The notes: generated from the sequence alone by a model not told the origin. A DNA stretch of 64,000 bases from Pararge aegeria (GCF_905163445.1 NC_053200.1:1302001-1366000), one strand, 5' to 3'; counted from the stretch's first letter, positions 52,193 through 61,640 are shown. Numbers and translations are program-made.

Positions 52193-52492
52193 TCAAAAGT
52201 TTAAAAGGGTTACGTAAATTATAAAGTGAACACATAATTTTACAGTAGCATACATGTTCCAAGTTTGAATAGAATTCTCGATCTTTATTTCGCCACAAAA
52301 AAAAAGTTCAATAACGTGAACGTAAAATGAAAATCTCTGTCAGTCCAGATTGCATTCCATTGGTTATCCATTAAAAACTATAATGACACTTTTTATCACC
52401 ACCATACCGTTAGATCGCGGTAAAACGCAAATTTGTAGTCAAATAATGAAGAATAATATTCGTATACACTTTGGTACGAGTTGAGTGATGAT
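52193..52492. other. No recognised gene or repeat
   Basis: AT-rich; A9 run at 52296. No match. Confidence 0.4.
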
Positions 52493-52686
52493 GCGACATC
52501 GTACCGGAACGCTTAGCAGCACGTCTTTGTGAGGTGGGAATTAACCACGGCCAAAGCCTCTTAGTGGACCAGACCAGAGAAAATTCAGAAATTGTAAATT
52601 CCCAAATTGCCAATGCTGGGGATCGAACCTGGGATGTTCTTACTAAGAGCCACAGCACACACCGTTGCGCCAAAGAGGTCGTCATA
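52493..52686 (-). mobile_element. SINE-C 5' two thirds
   Basis: The head (GACGACCTCTTTGGCGCAAC on minus), B-box GGTTCGATCCC, GTTAATTCCCACCTC and GGTACGATGTCGC. Truncated before the 3' region. Confidence 0.88.
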
Positions 52687-52989
52687 AACATTTTCAGAAT
52701 CTAAACTGTTTCCTCGTCAGAAAGCTGAAAGATCGATTTGTATGGAAGTGACACTTGCTTAAGAGACATTTGCCTGACTACAAATATCATTTCCATGCAA
52801 TTTAATATTTTTGCTTGCTAACAGGAAATAGATTTTGTCTACGGGGGCAGGGCTTGACATGGCTGGCAGTAAAAGTTGAAAATAAGATAAGTTTTGCCTT
52901 GTGTAGTCATATCAACTTTTTGCCTTTTCAATTCTAAGATACACTTTGGTTATTTACGAAAACATAAGTAAAATATTGTGAGATTGAAT

Positions 52990-53635
52990 TAGAATGTGGA
53001 GTTTACTAGGCTACATAAAATTGCTAATTCATTCAAGGGCAAATGTATATCTATCTATCTATCTATATATATAAAAGAGAAAGGGTGTGGGTATGTTCCG
53101 TATAGACTCCGAAACGGCTGGACCGATTTCAATGAAACTTTTAGGGAATCTCAGGATTGACCTGGCGAGTAATCCTGTAAAGTTTTGTGACGATCGGAGC
53201 ACTCCTATTTTTGAACTGTCAAACTGTCAAATACAGCTTTTATTTACTATGATGATATTCTATTGTTGTGTGTACATGGGTGTAGATAATGATCTTCACC
53301 CGCTCGAAAAGAGAATAGAAGAGAATGAATACGGAGAGAATTAAATGATTTAGTATATTATGAGACTTAAATAAAAAATTTAATGATGTAAGTTTATTGT
53401 TTAAATAAAATAAAGCAAAATCTAGCCCGGCGAAGCGGGCTGGGTACGCTAGTTATTTTATATAACAAATTACTGAAAAAAAGAATCTTTGAGAGGTCTC
53501 TCAATAAGTTTGAAGTTTATATAAAACGTAAGTTACAGAAAAATCATTTTATAATGTTAAGGATTACTTAAACGATCAAAAAGCTTGGGTATGATTGCTC
53601 TATCCTCATAGCTTAATATTGTTATATTTATATTT
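52990..53635 (+). mobile_element. LINE-K 3' end split by Helitron-1
   Basis: Left piece 52990-53049 (GTTTACTAGGCTACATAAAA, AGGGCAAATGTATA) and right piece 53453-53635 (TATAACAAATTACTG, TCTCAATAAGTTTGAAG, TATAAAACGTAAGTTACAG) are collinear with 25735-25930. Confidence 0.85.
53050..53452 (+). mobile_element. Helitron-1 copy 3, nested
   Basis: It starts TCTATCTATCTATC then TATATATAAAAGAGAAAG. It ends with the perfect hairpin GCCCGGCGAAGCGGGC, TGGGTACG and CTAG|T. It sits between A and T of LINE-K without a duplication, as Helitrons do. The 85-codon internal ORF (CDS-like, starts MGMFRIDSETAGPISM) is conserved among copies only because they are young relatives; it has no known domain. Confidence 0.92.
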
Positions 53636-53654
53636 CTGCTTCCAAGCAGCATTG

Positions 53655-53905
53655 CTGCAATGCTGTGTGTCGGTCTGAAGGCCATGGTTGGTTGGTTAGC
53701 CCGTGATCGTCGTCATCGTTGGGGTCTTACGGTGCTGGAATGGCAACCCCGTACCGGTAAACGCAGCGTAGATCGGTCCCCAACGAGGTGGACAGGTGAC
53801 ATCAGGCGAGTCGCTGGGAGCCGCTGGAAGCCAGCGGCCCAGGACCGTGGATTGTGGACGCCAATTAGTTGAAATGATGATGATAATGATGACATGATCG
53901 TCTAT
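53655..53905 (+). mobile_element. RTE-type LINE 3' end, plus strand
   Basis: It encodes WGLTVLEWQPRTGKRSVDRS, PTRWTGDIRRVAGSRWKPAA and QDRGLWTPIS then a stop and (ATGATG)n. The first 40 bases belong to the repeat at 33400. It is the only plus-strand RTE end here and its reading frame is unbroken for 70 codons. Confidence 0.82.
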
Positions 53906-54455
53906 AGTTAGCAACCATTAGTGGTTGCTGCCAGGTACAGCAGCTCTTCTATCATGGGAGCTGTCTAGCCAGAGGCTTACTACTATCTCTTAAAACAGTA
54001 CTTTTTCAACACTGTCCACGCTTTGTTCAGAATTATGATTGCAGAGAAAACTATGTGCTTCGCTAGATAGTTGCTACGTTTAGGCATAAATATGCACCAG
54101 TGACATATGATAATCTGTATTGAAGTTTTCACGGCCCCTTTCAGTCGAAGATATCTGTATCAAGAGTGAGATATCACTTTCCGTTTTATGCTAAGCCCGT
54201 ATAGCTGTAAATAGACTCTACTGTAATGCAGAGAATACAAATAATGTACTATATGTAAATGATAAAACTGTACCTAATTCAAATATGAATAACTTTGTAG
54301 GATGATTTTAGACTCTATCTACTGAATACATACCCGTCTGCACGGCGTGGTGATTGAATGAATGAATGAATGAATGAAATGAAAATGATAATAGGTAAAA
54401 CCTCCCGTTGGGAGAAGCCTTTTATCCAACAGTGGACTGTCATATACCATTTGAT
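53906..54455. other. No recognised gene or repeat
   Basis: (TGAA)n microsatellite at 54355-54380; the rest AT-rich and unique. Confidence 0.45.
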
Positions 54456-54700
54456 TGACGGCGGAAGCTGAGCCTGTGTTTTGGGAACTAAGATGACTGA
54501 TGAATATTTTTATGAGTAATATACATAAATACTTAGAATATACATATAAACACCCAGACACTGAAATATATTCACGCTCATCACACAACATTTTCCAGTA
54601 GTGGGACTCCGAAAGTAGGGTCGCTGCAAACTGCGCTAATCGGCCGTCACTTTGAGGCTGAATGGCAATGTATGTATTATCGTAGTATATATTATATTTC
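54456..54700. mobile_element. SINE-A minus copy with inverted tail
   Basis: 54456-54648 is a minus SINE-A (GGGAACTAAGATGACTG to GCGCTAATCGGCCGTC). 54650-54700 is the 3' tail in plus orientation (CTTTGAGGCTGAATGGCAAT, ATTATCGTAGTATATA). The B-box is deleted (AGTGGGACTCCGAAAG). Confidence 0.85.
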
Positions 54701-54714
54701 TTTGTTTTACAAAA

Positions 54715-54860
54715 TTTAGAATGCATATTTAAACTTTTTACGGTACTGACAGGATATGATCCTGCGATTCTCTGGTAATCGCGGCCTGAGAAATAAAAAA
54801 CTACTATTACTTTTATCGTGGCCTGAGTTTTTTTCAATGCATTTTAAATTTATAAAAAAA
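54715..54860 (-). mobile_element. SINE-E, partly duplicated
   Basis: TGACAGGATATGATCCTGCG and GGTAATCGCGGCCTGAG, then ATCGTGGCCTGAGTTTTTT and GCATTTTAAATTTATAA. The GGCCTGAG head part occurs twice. Confidence 0.55.
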
Positions 54861-55420
54861 CACTATTAAAAATTATATTTATTTGTTTTTATTTATTTAT
54901 TGATGCTGATGGTGAAACATCATAAATTAGTTAAGTGGTATATAACTTGTATAAGAAAAAGGTATAAAGAAACATCACATCCATACAAAATTCATGTCAA
55001 ATGTATTAATATCAGTCTAGACAGTTCCGAGGCGGATTAAGAGTTATGCAAAACGTAAGGCGTCTAGACTCACGGAAAGTCGACAAAAAGCGGCTTTCAA
55101 GAGTTACAGCGAAATTATATATATTTTTTACGATTTTCGTAGCTACAAAACATTTTTTTAAAATATGAATTACATAATCGTTTATTTCAAGTACTTTAAC
55201 AATATAAAAATTATCAGTGCAATGGCTATTCTATCTAAAAGGAAATATTAAAAAGAATATGCAGTCAAGAAACTCTGTAGTTGCCGGTATAAAAAGTTTA
55301 TGTGTACTTAACATAAGAAATACTACTTTGGAAGAAATGCTATTGTAAAACTATTTTCATTCCTTCAGAATTTATTTACTGACACCTCTTAAATTTCTGT
55401 AATATAATATCTATGTTACA
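54861..55420. other. No recognised gene or repeat
   Basis: AT-rich; the segment 55025-55110 is balanced (CGAGGCGGATTAAGAG). No match. Confidence 0.4.
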
Positions 55421-55422
55421 TA

Positions 55423-55550
55423 GGTTCGATTCCCGGTGGAGAAAATTTGGGTATTTATATTCAAAGAACAGCAACAGAAATTATTTACTTTTTTCCCATA
55501 TTGCCCCTACTTGGAATCGAACCTGGGTTCTCCAATTCAAACCACCCAAC
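55423..55550. mobile_element. Two inverted SINE-C head scraps
   Basis: Plus GGTTCGATTCCCGGTGG with AATTTGGGTATT at 55430, then minus CCCATATTGCCCCTAC with GGAATCGAACCTGGG at 55495. Each keeps the B-box region only. Confidence 0.55.
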
Positions 55551-55673
55551 CCAACCAAAATGAAAAGCTAATAACAGCTTATTCATGAAAATATAATGAG
55601 CACTTTCGGAGATACGAGGTAACAGAAAAACCTACACACAAAACCACATAGACTGCTACGTCAAACTGGCTAG

Positions 55674-55675
<2 letters not shown>

Positions 55676-55705
<30 letters not shown>

Positions 55706-55706
55706 G
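55676..55706. repeat. (AT)n microsatellite
   Basis: About 15 uninterrupted AT units. Confidence 0.95.
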
Positions 55707-55987
55707 CATATTTGAATCCTCCGTTATCAATACGTTACAATATAATAATAGAACACGCACCGATTGTCCGTCCTAATTTGTATTTGATGTAGGTGATACG
55801 CAAAGATATATAGAATAGAGTGGACAAACATTTTTACCCGACTGCGTTAAAAGAAACGTAATGTTTTCCAGGTGTATGTGTTTAGAGGCGATGATTTCGA
55901 ATTTACTGTCAGGGCATCTGCTTGGGCGGTCATTATTATTTAATAGTAAGTAACTATTAAAAAAAAGTGAAGCTCAAAGCGGATAGG

Positions 55988-56308
55988 GAAGCGGTGATAG
56001 CGCAGTGGGTAGGAGCTCAACTTCACTTTCGGGAGGCCGAGCTCGAATCCCAGCACGGACCTCTAACTTTTCTTTTCTCTAAGTTATGTGCATTTTAAGA
56101 AATTCAAAATATCACTTTCTTCGACGGTAAAAGAAAACATCGTCAGGAAACCTGCATGCCTGAGAGTTCTTCATAATGTTTTAAAGGGTATGTAGAGTCC
56201 ACCAATCCACACTGGGCCAGCGTGGTGGACTACGGCCTTAGCCCCTTCTCATTGTGGCAGGAGATCCGTGCCCTGTAGTGGACCGGTAATGGGTCGATAT
56301 GATGATAA
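55988..56308 (+). mobile_element. SINE-B, reference copy
   Basis: The complete element: tRNA-like head AGCGGTGATAGCGCAGTGGG (A-box) and GAGCTCGAATCCCAGC (B-box); AAGTTATGTGCATTTTAAG; GGTAAAAGAAAACATCGTC; AGGAAACCTGCATGCCTGAG; CACACTGGGCCAGCGTGG; CCCCTTCTCATTGTGG; GTAGTGGACCGGTAATGGG; GATATGATGATA tail. An inserted TTTCTTTTCTC lies after the B-box. Amplification by LINE machinery is inferred. Confidence 0.95.
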
Positions 56309-56609
56309 AAAAAGTAGTCAGCCTTTTATTTTTCAGACTTACGACTATATTTTATGCCACATTATCCTGTCTATCTTTATTCTATTTTTGAAATGTCTCT
56401 GGTAACATATCACAAGCACATATTGGCAGAGCCCAGTTAAATGTTATCTATAGCAAATAATTGTCCGTCAGTCGGTGGGAAACGAGTGTTCACTGTCCAA
56501 GTTTAACCAATTGGGCCAGATAAAGTGCCAACTAATAGATAAAATGTATTCTAACCCACTTCAATATGTTATAGTCAATGAAGGCTTTATGCTTCTTATT
56601 GCGTCGTGA
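56309..56609. other. No recognised gene or repeat
   Basis: AT-rich with a balanced centre (GTCCGTCAGTCGGTGGG at 56463). No match. Confidence 0.4.
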
Positions 56610-57190
56610 ATATCTTTATCCTTACTCATATTATATATGTGTGTTTGTTTGTACCCTTACTAAGCAACCAATCAACATCAGTTTTGGCGTAGAGTTAGAA
56701 AAAAAGACGGGAAGTAATATAGGCTACTTTTTAACCTAAGAAATTCAACGGGATTGTTAAAATCTTCCATATATATGTACATATATATAAAAGAGAAAGT
56801 GTGTGGGTATGTTCCGTATAGGCTCTGAAACGGCTGGACCGATTTCAATGAAACTTTTAGGGAATCTCCGGATTGACCTGGCGACGATCGGAGCACTCCT
56901 ATTTTTGAACTGTCAAACTGTCAAATACAGCTTTTATTTACTATGATGATATTCTATTGTTGTGTGTACATGGGTGTAGATAATGATCTTCACCCGCTCG
57001 AGAAGAGAATGGAAGAGAATGAATACGGAGAGAAATAAATGATTTAATATATTATGAGACTTAAATAAAAAATTTAATGATGTAAGTTTATTGCTTAAAT
57101 AAAATAAAGCAAAATCTAGCCCGGCGAAGCGGCCTGGGTACGCTAATACCTTATAAAGGCGGAAGGAGAACGCGGGGGCAGCTAAATAGT
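56610..57190 (+). mobile_element. Helitron-like fragment hosting Helitron-1
   Basis: Left part (56610-56774) has GTTTGTTTGTACCCTTACTA, AATATAGGCTACTTTTTAAC and CAACGGGATTGTTAAAATC. Right part (57147-57190) has GGCGGAAGGAGAACGCGGGG and GCAGCTAAAT, like the GCGGGCAGCTAG end of other Helitrons. Whether the two belong together is inference. Confidence 0.45.
56775..57146 (+). mobile_element. Helitron-1 copy 4
   Basis: TATATATAAAAGAGAAAGTG to the hairpin CCCGGCGAAGCGGCCTGGG and end CGCTAA (CTRR form). About 22 bases (AGTAATCCTGTAAAGTTTGG plus two) are deleted at 56884 relative to copies 1-3. Confidence 0.88.
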
Positions 57191-57224
57191 ATAGATTCAC
57201 TTCAATTTTTTATTTCACTTCAAG

Positions 57225-57345
57225 TCAGCGTTTGACTGGTTAAAGTCTAAGATATTAGCACCAACCTGATAGGCATTTAATTTTAATTTTTTTGAATTTT
57301 TTAAACAGTGCCAACGCGGTATCGTACCGAAACGCTAAATAACTT
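57225..57345 (-). mobile_element. Decayed SINE-C
   Basis: CAGCGTTTGACTGGTTAAAG, GTATCGTACCGAAACGCTAA and ACTTTATTA recall the SINE-C 3' part, with an AT-rich insertion. Confidence 0.5.
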
Positions 57346-57406
57346 TATTAAACCGTGCTGTGTTTCGTTAAGATATAACAATTAATCATTGTAAAGTCAA
57401 CATCTC

Positions 57407-57435
57407 CTGATGATGCTCCGGTTTCGGAGCGAAAC
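57407..57435 (+). ncRNA. Hammerhead-ribozyme-like core in PAL
   Basis: CTGATGA (57407-57413), a single T, a stem GCTCCG/CGGAGC with loop GTTT, then GAAAC (57431-57435). The hammerhead core is CUGANGA, stem II, GAAA. The extra T before the stem is non-standard. I cannot find convincing helices I and III with a UH cleavage site nearby, so activity is speculative. Confidence 0.3.
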
Positions 57436-57467
57436 GTGCGTAGAGGGTGTATTGAGGGCGTATTTGA

Positions 57468-57735
57468 CGGCCGACTGGCGCAGTGGGCAGCGACCCTGCT
57501 TTCTGAGTCCAAGGCCGTGGGTTCGATTCCCACAACTGGAAAATGTTTGTGTGATGAGCATTAAGTGTTTTTCAATGTCTGGGTGTTTATATGTATTTTC
57601 TAAGTATTTATGTATATATAATTCATTAAAATATTCATCAGTCATCTTAGTACCCATAACACAAGCTACGCTTACTTTGGGGCTAGGTGGCGATGTGTGT
57701 ATTGTCGTAGTATATTTATTTATTTATTTATTATT
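57468..57735 (+). mobile_element. SINE-A inserted in PAL
   Basis: A-box CTGGCGCAGTGGG (57475-57487) and B-box GGTTCGATTCC (57520-57530) are exact to tRNA consensus. The body is complete and ends in (TTTA)n. GAGGGTGTATT and GAGGGCGTATT occur in tandem just left of it, perhaps a trace of target duplication. Confidence 0.95.
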
Positions 57736-57888
57736 GCCGAGGATCTGTTTTGTGTGGAGTATAAGGATTGAAGAAATTATAAATTACACCACACAGATTC
57801 TCCTGCTTTTCGCGGAGTATAGCAAATTAAGCTTAATTTTGATAATATATCATGGATTTCCGCAAAGTAACGCCTGCTTCTATACAAT

Positions 57889-58245
57889 ACCCAACTAACT
57901 AGACAATACGAAAAAATTCAAAAAGTGTAAATCCCCAAATTGTCCCTGTCTGTAAATCAAAATGATTTCTCTGTAAGTGAATATGTAAAATTATTCTTTA
58001 AGAGAAATAAATGAAACTTTTACCTGAAATATCAACCTAAAACATAAAAATAATTTCGATTTACAATAATTTTATTAAAAACGTTCCCATATATCACCCC
58101 ACTAAGCATATATGCAGAGAGTGATCGCAGTGAATGGTAGTAGTAGAACAAAGAACGCTGCTTCTCCATTATATTCCATTGTCGCCTCGTAAGGCTCTCG
58201 TAAGCTCCTGTTTGATCTGCCGTCACCACAGCACCACTACTGTAT
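57889..58245. other. No recognised gene or repeat
   Basis: AT-rich to 58080, then balanced (CTCGTAAGGCTCTCGTAAGC, a short tandem GGCTCTCGTAAG-like repeat at 58185). No match. Confidence 0.4.
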
Positions 58246-58392
58246 CATTAAAATCATTATATCAACACTTTACCGGCCGATACAGGGCAACGGCACCTCC
58301 CACAATGAGAAGGGGTTAAGGTCCACCGCGTCAGGCCAGTGCGGATTGGTGGACTCCACGTGCCTTTGAGAACATTATGGAGAACTCTCAGG

Positions 58393-58535
58393 CAGTGGTG
58401 TACACAGGGTTTGTGACCAGGGTATGCATAAAGGAGGCAGATGCCATAAAATGGAATAATCCTTCGCATTAATGAGTTATACAAATTTTTTAGGGTATGC
58501 AGAGCTTTTTTGCATGTATGAAGTGCACGCCACTG
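58393..58535 (+). mobile_element. hAT-like MITE, 143 bp, in SINE-B
   Basis: Ends CAGTGGTGTACAC and GTGCACGCCACTG. The target duplication is CTCTCAGG (58385-58392) and CTCTCAAG (58536-58543), 7 of 8. The interior shares AATTTTTTAGGGTATGCAG with 33209-33299. No ORF of its own. Confidence 0.92.
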
Positions 58536-58693
58536 CTCTCAAGCATGCAGGTTTCCTCACGATGTTTTCCTTCAACGTTGAAGCAAGTGTTAAATTAAAT
58601 TGCTTAGAACGCACAAAACTCACAAAAGTAAGAGGCGTGCTGGTATTCCAACTCAGCACCGCGAAAGAGAAGTCGAAGTCCTACCCACTGGGC

Positions 58694-58959
58694 ACGACGA
58701 CGGCCGATTGGCGCAGTTTGCAGCGACCCTGCTTTCTGAGCCCAAGGCCGTGGGTTCGATTCCCACTACTGGAAAATGTTTGTGTGATGAGCATGAATGT
58801 TTTTCAGTGTCTGGGTGTTTTTATTTTTATTCTAAGTATTTATGTATATTATTCATAAAAATATTCATCAGTCATCTTAGTGCCCATAACAAAAGCTACG
58901 CTTACTTTGGGGCTAGATGGCGATGTGTGTAATGTCGTAGTATTTTTATTTATTTAATT
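58694..58959 (+). mobile_element. SINE-A inserted in a SINE-B head
   Basis: ACTGGGC flanks it (58687-58693, 58960-58966). The head ATTGGCGCAGTTTGCAGCG, B-box GGTTCGATTCCCAC and full body are present, ending TTTTATTTATTTAATT. The ORFs of 110-128 codons here are artefacts. Confidence 0.95.
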
Positions 58960-58978
58960 ACTGGGCTATCACCGATTC

Positions 58979-59387
58979 TTCTGTATCACTACTGTATAAG
59001 CAATAATAATTCCAATTGTACTCACATCGAACCTGCATATACAACATCAAGTTTACATTACCATCAATTCACGCACAGCTGACTTACTTAGTACCCTGAT
59101 AATGGCCGCTCAAAACTATAGACACATTTGATATCGCAATCAACTGAATATGAACTGTATATCGATTAACATAAGGTTGCAATTGTTCCATCGATGTTAA
59201 TTTGATCTGGAAGTACAGGCGTGTGAAGATCAAATGAATCTGTGTTCGTTTGCCTTATTGGTTTAAACTTTATTATTGGTTCGCTAATGAAATAAGTTTG
59301 TTAGACAAATGTTGGCTTTGGCTTGTAGTTAACTGGTACAGGTTTAAAAATCGGTTCAATACTACAAATTCAACCGGAATTATTGTC
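58979..59387. other. No recognised gene or repeat
   Basis: AT-rich, unique. CAATTGTTCCATCGATG lies near 59180. Confidence 0.4.
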
Positions 59388-59455
59388 TGGTGGAGGCTTC
59401 CGCCGTGGCTAATTACCACCTAACCGACAGAGCGTTCCGGTACGAAGTCGCCTAG
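59388..59455 (+). mobile_element. SINE-C scrap
   Basis: GTCTGGTGGAGGCTTCCGCC, GTGGCTAATTACCACC and GTTCCGGTACGAAGTCGCC with an internal deletion. Confidence 0.75.
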
Positions 59456-59892
59456 AAACATGCTACAAGAATAACGCATAGAAGGCAAGAGAGCCCCAAA
59501 GAGGTTGATGGAGGGCACTTTGGAGGTAGCTTCTACTACGTCATGTTACGTTACGTTATGTTACGGGGGTTATAAATTTTGAATTTTTTTTTTTATATAG
59601 CCGCCCGCTTTAGTGAACACCATGTGTGCACGCCGCTGATCGCATATGCCCAGTTTAAACAGCATAGTTCGCTAAGCCCCTTGCACGCACGTCTGCGAGT
59701 CCTCTTGCTCCAGCGTTTCAAATTCTGTGACCTGTCAAATCCAGGTCAGCAATACTACACTGCTAGTTCGCCTTCAACGTGCCTGCACTGTTATTGGACG
59801 GCTGATGCGATCCGATTTGTGTTAAACACGCTCATTCTTTTAATAACAGAGGTTTTAATATACAATCTATATCTACTATCTATACTTTAATA
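59456..59892. other. Unassigned; GC-richer 59600-59830
   Basis: (ATGTTACGTT)-like short repeats lie at 59540-59565. 59600-59830 has balanced composition and a 103-codon ORF (59579-59890) whose start is in a T-run; I see no domain. ACGCCGCTG near 59630 recalls the MITE end. It could be single-copy exon-adjacent DNA. Confidence 0.3.
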
Positions 59893-60157
59893 GATAATAG
59901 ATAAATAAATATATTACGACAATACACACATCGCCATCTAGCCCTAAAGTAAGCGTAGCTTGTGTTATGGGTTACTAAGATGACTGATGAATATTTTTAT
60001 GAATAATATACATAAATACTTATAAGATAAAGATAAACATCCAGACAATGAACAACCTTCATGTTCATCACACAAACATTTTCCAGTTTTGGGAATCGAA
60101 CCCATGGCCTTGGACTCAGAAAGCAGGATCGCTGTCCACTGCGCCAGTCGGCCGTCA
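59893..60157 (-). mobile_element. SINE-A, full length
   Basis: (AAATA)n tail, CACATCGCCATCTAGCCCTA, TTATGGGTTACTAAGATGAC, GGGAATCGAACCCATGGCC and CCACTGCGCCAGTCGGCCG are intact. Confidence 0.95.
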
Positions 60158-60164
60158 ATAAAGA

Positions 60165-60440
60165 TAAAGATTGGCTAGGAGCTCGACTTCACTTTCGGGG
60201 GGCCAACATCGAATCCCGAAGCACCTCTAACTTTTGTTAGTTATTTGCGTTTTAAGTAATAAAAATTACACTCGCTTCAACGGTGAAGGAAAACGTCGTG
60301 AGGAAACCAGCATAACTGAGAGTTCTACATAATGTTCTCATAGGTGTGATGGACTACGGGAGGAGGACATTGTGGGAGGAGACTCGTGCCCTGTAGTGGG
60401 CCGGAAATGGGTTGATACTTGATAAGATGATGATGATGTT
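60165..60440 (+). mobile_element. SINE-B
   Basis: The head begins GATTGGCTAGGAGCTCGAC, with B-box-like CATCGAATCCCG, AAACGTCGTGAGGAAACC, GTAGTGGGCCGGAAATGGG and a (GATGAT) tail. The TCCACCAATCC block is deleted. Confidence 0.9.
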
Positions 60441-60477
60441 ACTTTTATACTAATGTATCCTACTTCCTATTATATCC

Positions 60478-60838
60478 TTAGTATGGATGGATGGATAGAT
60501 GTTCGTTACTCTTTCACGCAAAAACTACTGAACCAATTTGACTGAATTTTAGAACAGAGATAGATTATACCCTGGATGAATGAATACACTTTTATTGTAC
60601 ACCAAAGAAAAAAGTAGTTACAGAAATATAAATACATATCAAGAGAGTACAATTTGATGGCCTTATCGCTACATAGCGATTTCTTCCAGGCAACCAATGA
60701 CGTAAAAGGAGAAAACATAGAAAAGAGGTAGGATTAAACCTGGATTTAAACACAGGCTGATTTTTATCGCGGGAAAATGTACGGTTCCTGCTGGATTTAT
60801 GAAAAACCAAAAAACCGCGTACGTAACCGCGGGCAACA
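60478..60838 (+). mobile_element. Helitron-like element split by a LINE end
   Basis: The left part (60478-60577) has GTTACTCTTTCACGCAAAAA and ATAGATTATACCCTGGAT. The right part (60739-60838) has TTATCGCGGGAAAATGTACG, GTTCCTGCTGGATTTATG and the end ACCGCGGGCAACAGTAGT. The GCGG-rich stem near the end fits the Helitron 3' form. Confidence 0.65.
60578..60738 (-). mobile_element. LINE 3' end inserted in a Helitron
   Basis: CCTGGAT flanks it (60571-60577, 60739-60745). On plus it starts GAATGAATACACTTTTATTG and includes GGCCTTATCGCTACATAGCG, ATTTCTTCCAGGCAACC, as at 11567-11700. Only 161 bp of 3' UTR was copied. Confidence 0.85.
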
Positions 60839-60877
60839 GTAGTATATTATAAATCCGAAAGTTTGTATTGATGTATA

Positions 60878-60968
60878 GAAAATTCCCAAATTGTCTCTCC
60901 CGGGAATCAAACCCGGACCTTCTAGTAATATTCACAGCGCTTACCGTTGCGCCAGGGAATCGTCAGTT
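60878..60968 (-). mobile_element. SINE-C head
   Basis: AATTCCCAAATTGTCTCTCC, GGGAATCAAACCCGGACC and CCGTTGCGCCAGGGAATCG, the tRNA-like 5' end on minus. Confidence 0.85.
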
Positions 60969-61409
60969 ATATAATCGCGGGTGAGCAAAAGAAAAAAAAA
61001 ATGTTGTACCCATCTGAAAATCAAAAGATTTTATTAAAAGCTTCTGTTCGGAACGATTTATATAAAGTAATAAATGATTTCATTGTACAACTTACAACAT
61101 TTTTTATCAATAACAAATAACTTTGTAACCCGAAACTGTACAGTGGACTTTTACGTATATTATAGGCAGCGAATTTTAGTTCATTAGTGAAGGTAACAGT
61201 GATAGTTTCTCCGTGAGCTAATTTGTATATTTGAGCGAGTATTTCTTTATATAGGGTTGCTACCACAGTTTATACAAAAAGGTAATTTTATATTTTTGTC
61301 CATCAACATCGTACCAGAAACGTTGGTATGCTAAACTTCTTTTATAAATATATAAATAAAAAAAATTTAAAGCCTGCCTTTGCCTTTGAAAGCCTTTCAC
61401 TTTAGCGTA
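60969..61409. other. No recognised gene or repeat
   Basis: AT-rich. GCCTGCCTTTGCCTTTG at 61374 is a short imperfect repeat. The 81-codon minus ORF (61021-61266) has no domain I recognise. Confidence 0.4.
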
Positions 61410-61640
61410 CATTATTCTACTAGTCATGCCCTTTCATTTTATACATTGAGGGAGTTGTGAAAAAAAATGTTATTCGCCATCTTGCAGCAGCGTCCATCTT
61501 GGATTTTAAATGTGTCCTTTTGGTAACCATATTTTGGGAGTTGAGACAATAATCCGTTTTTTGTAGAAAATATGCTCACTGAAACTCATGGGGGCAGCCT
61601 GTGATCAGAACAGTGGGACACTAGTAACAAAATAATAGGC
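61410..61640 (-). repeat. Repeat family R, minus copy
   Basis: CTAGTCATGCCCTTTCATTT, GAGGGAGTTGTGAAAAAAAA and GCGTCCATCTTGGATTTTAA parallel 36195-36300. Confidence 0.6.

Larger units (their letters stand above)
57368..57888 (+). mobile_element. PAL copy 7, right arm, split by SINE-A
   Basis: The left piece 57368-57467 has ATTGTAAAGTCAACATC and the intact hammerhead-like core at 57407-57435, then GTGCGTAGAGGGTGTATTG. After the SINE it resumes ATTGCCGAGGATCTG at 57736, TTCTCCTGCTTTTCGCGG and CGCCTGCTTCTATACAAT at 57888. Only one arm is present, so this copy is not palindromic. Confidence 0.88.
58250..58978 (-). mobile_element. SINE-B carrying two later insertions
   Basis: Pieces: 58250-58392 (AAGGGGTTAAGGTCCACC, GTGCGGATTGGTGGACTCC, GAGAACTCTCAGG), 58544-58693 (GCATGCAGGTTTCCTCACG, CAACGTTGAAGCAAGTG, TCCTACCCACTGGGC) and 58960-58978 (ACTGGGCTATCACCGATTC). 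Joined in order they make one SINE-B; the gaps are a MITE and a SINE-A, each with target duplications. Confidence 0.92.

Noticed and set aside
53087..53344. Conserved 85-codon ORF shared by Helitron-1 copies
   Set aside because: It recurs only because the copies are related; starts and ends differ, copy 4 is deleted through it, and no Rep or helicase motif is present.
54319..54837. 172-codon minus ORF
   Set aside because: Covers SINE-A and SINE-E fragments; its codons follow repeat sequence.
57468..57540. tRNA gene
   Set aside because: A and B boxes match, but no acceptor stem or anticodon arm closes, and the sequence continues as SINE-A in many copies.
57410..57898. 162-codon ORF
   Set aside because: It runs through PAL and SINE-A, both non-coding repeats.
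58472..58932. ORFs of 110-128 codons
   Set aside because: Chance frames across SINE-B and SINE-A.
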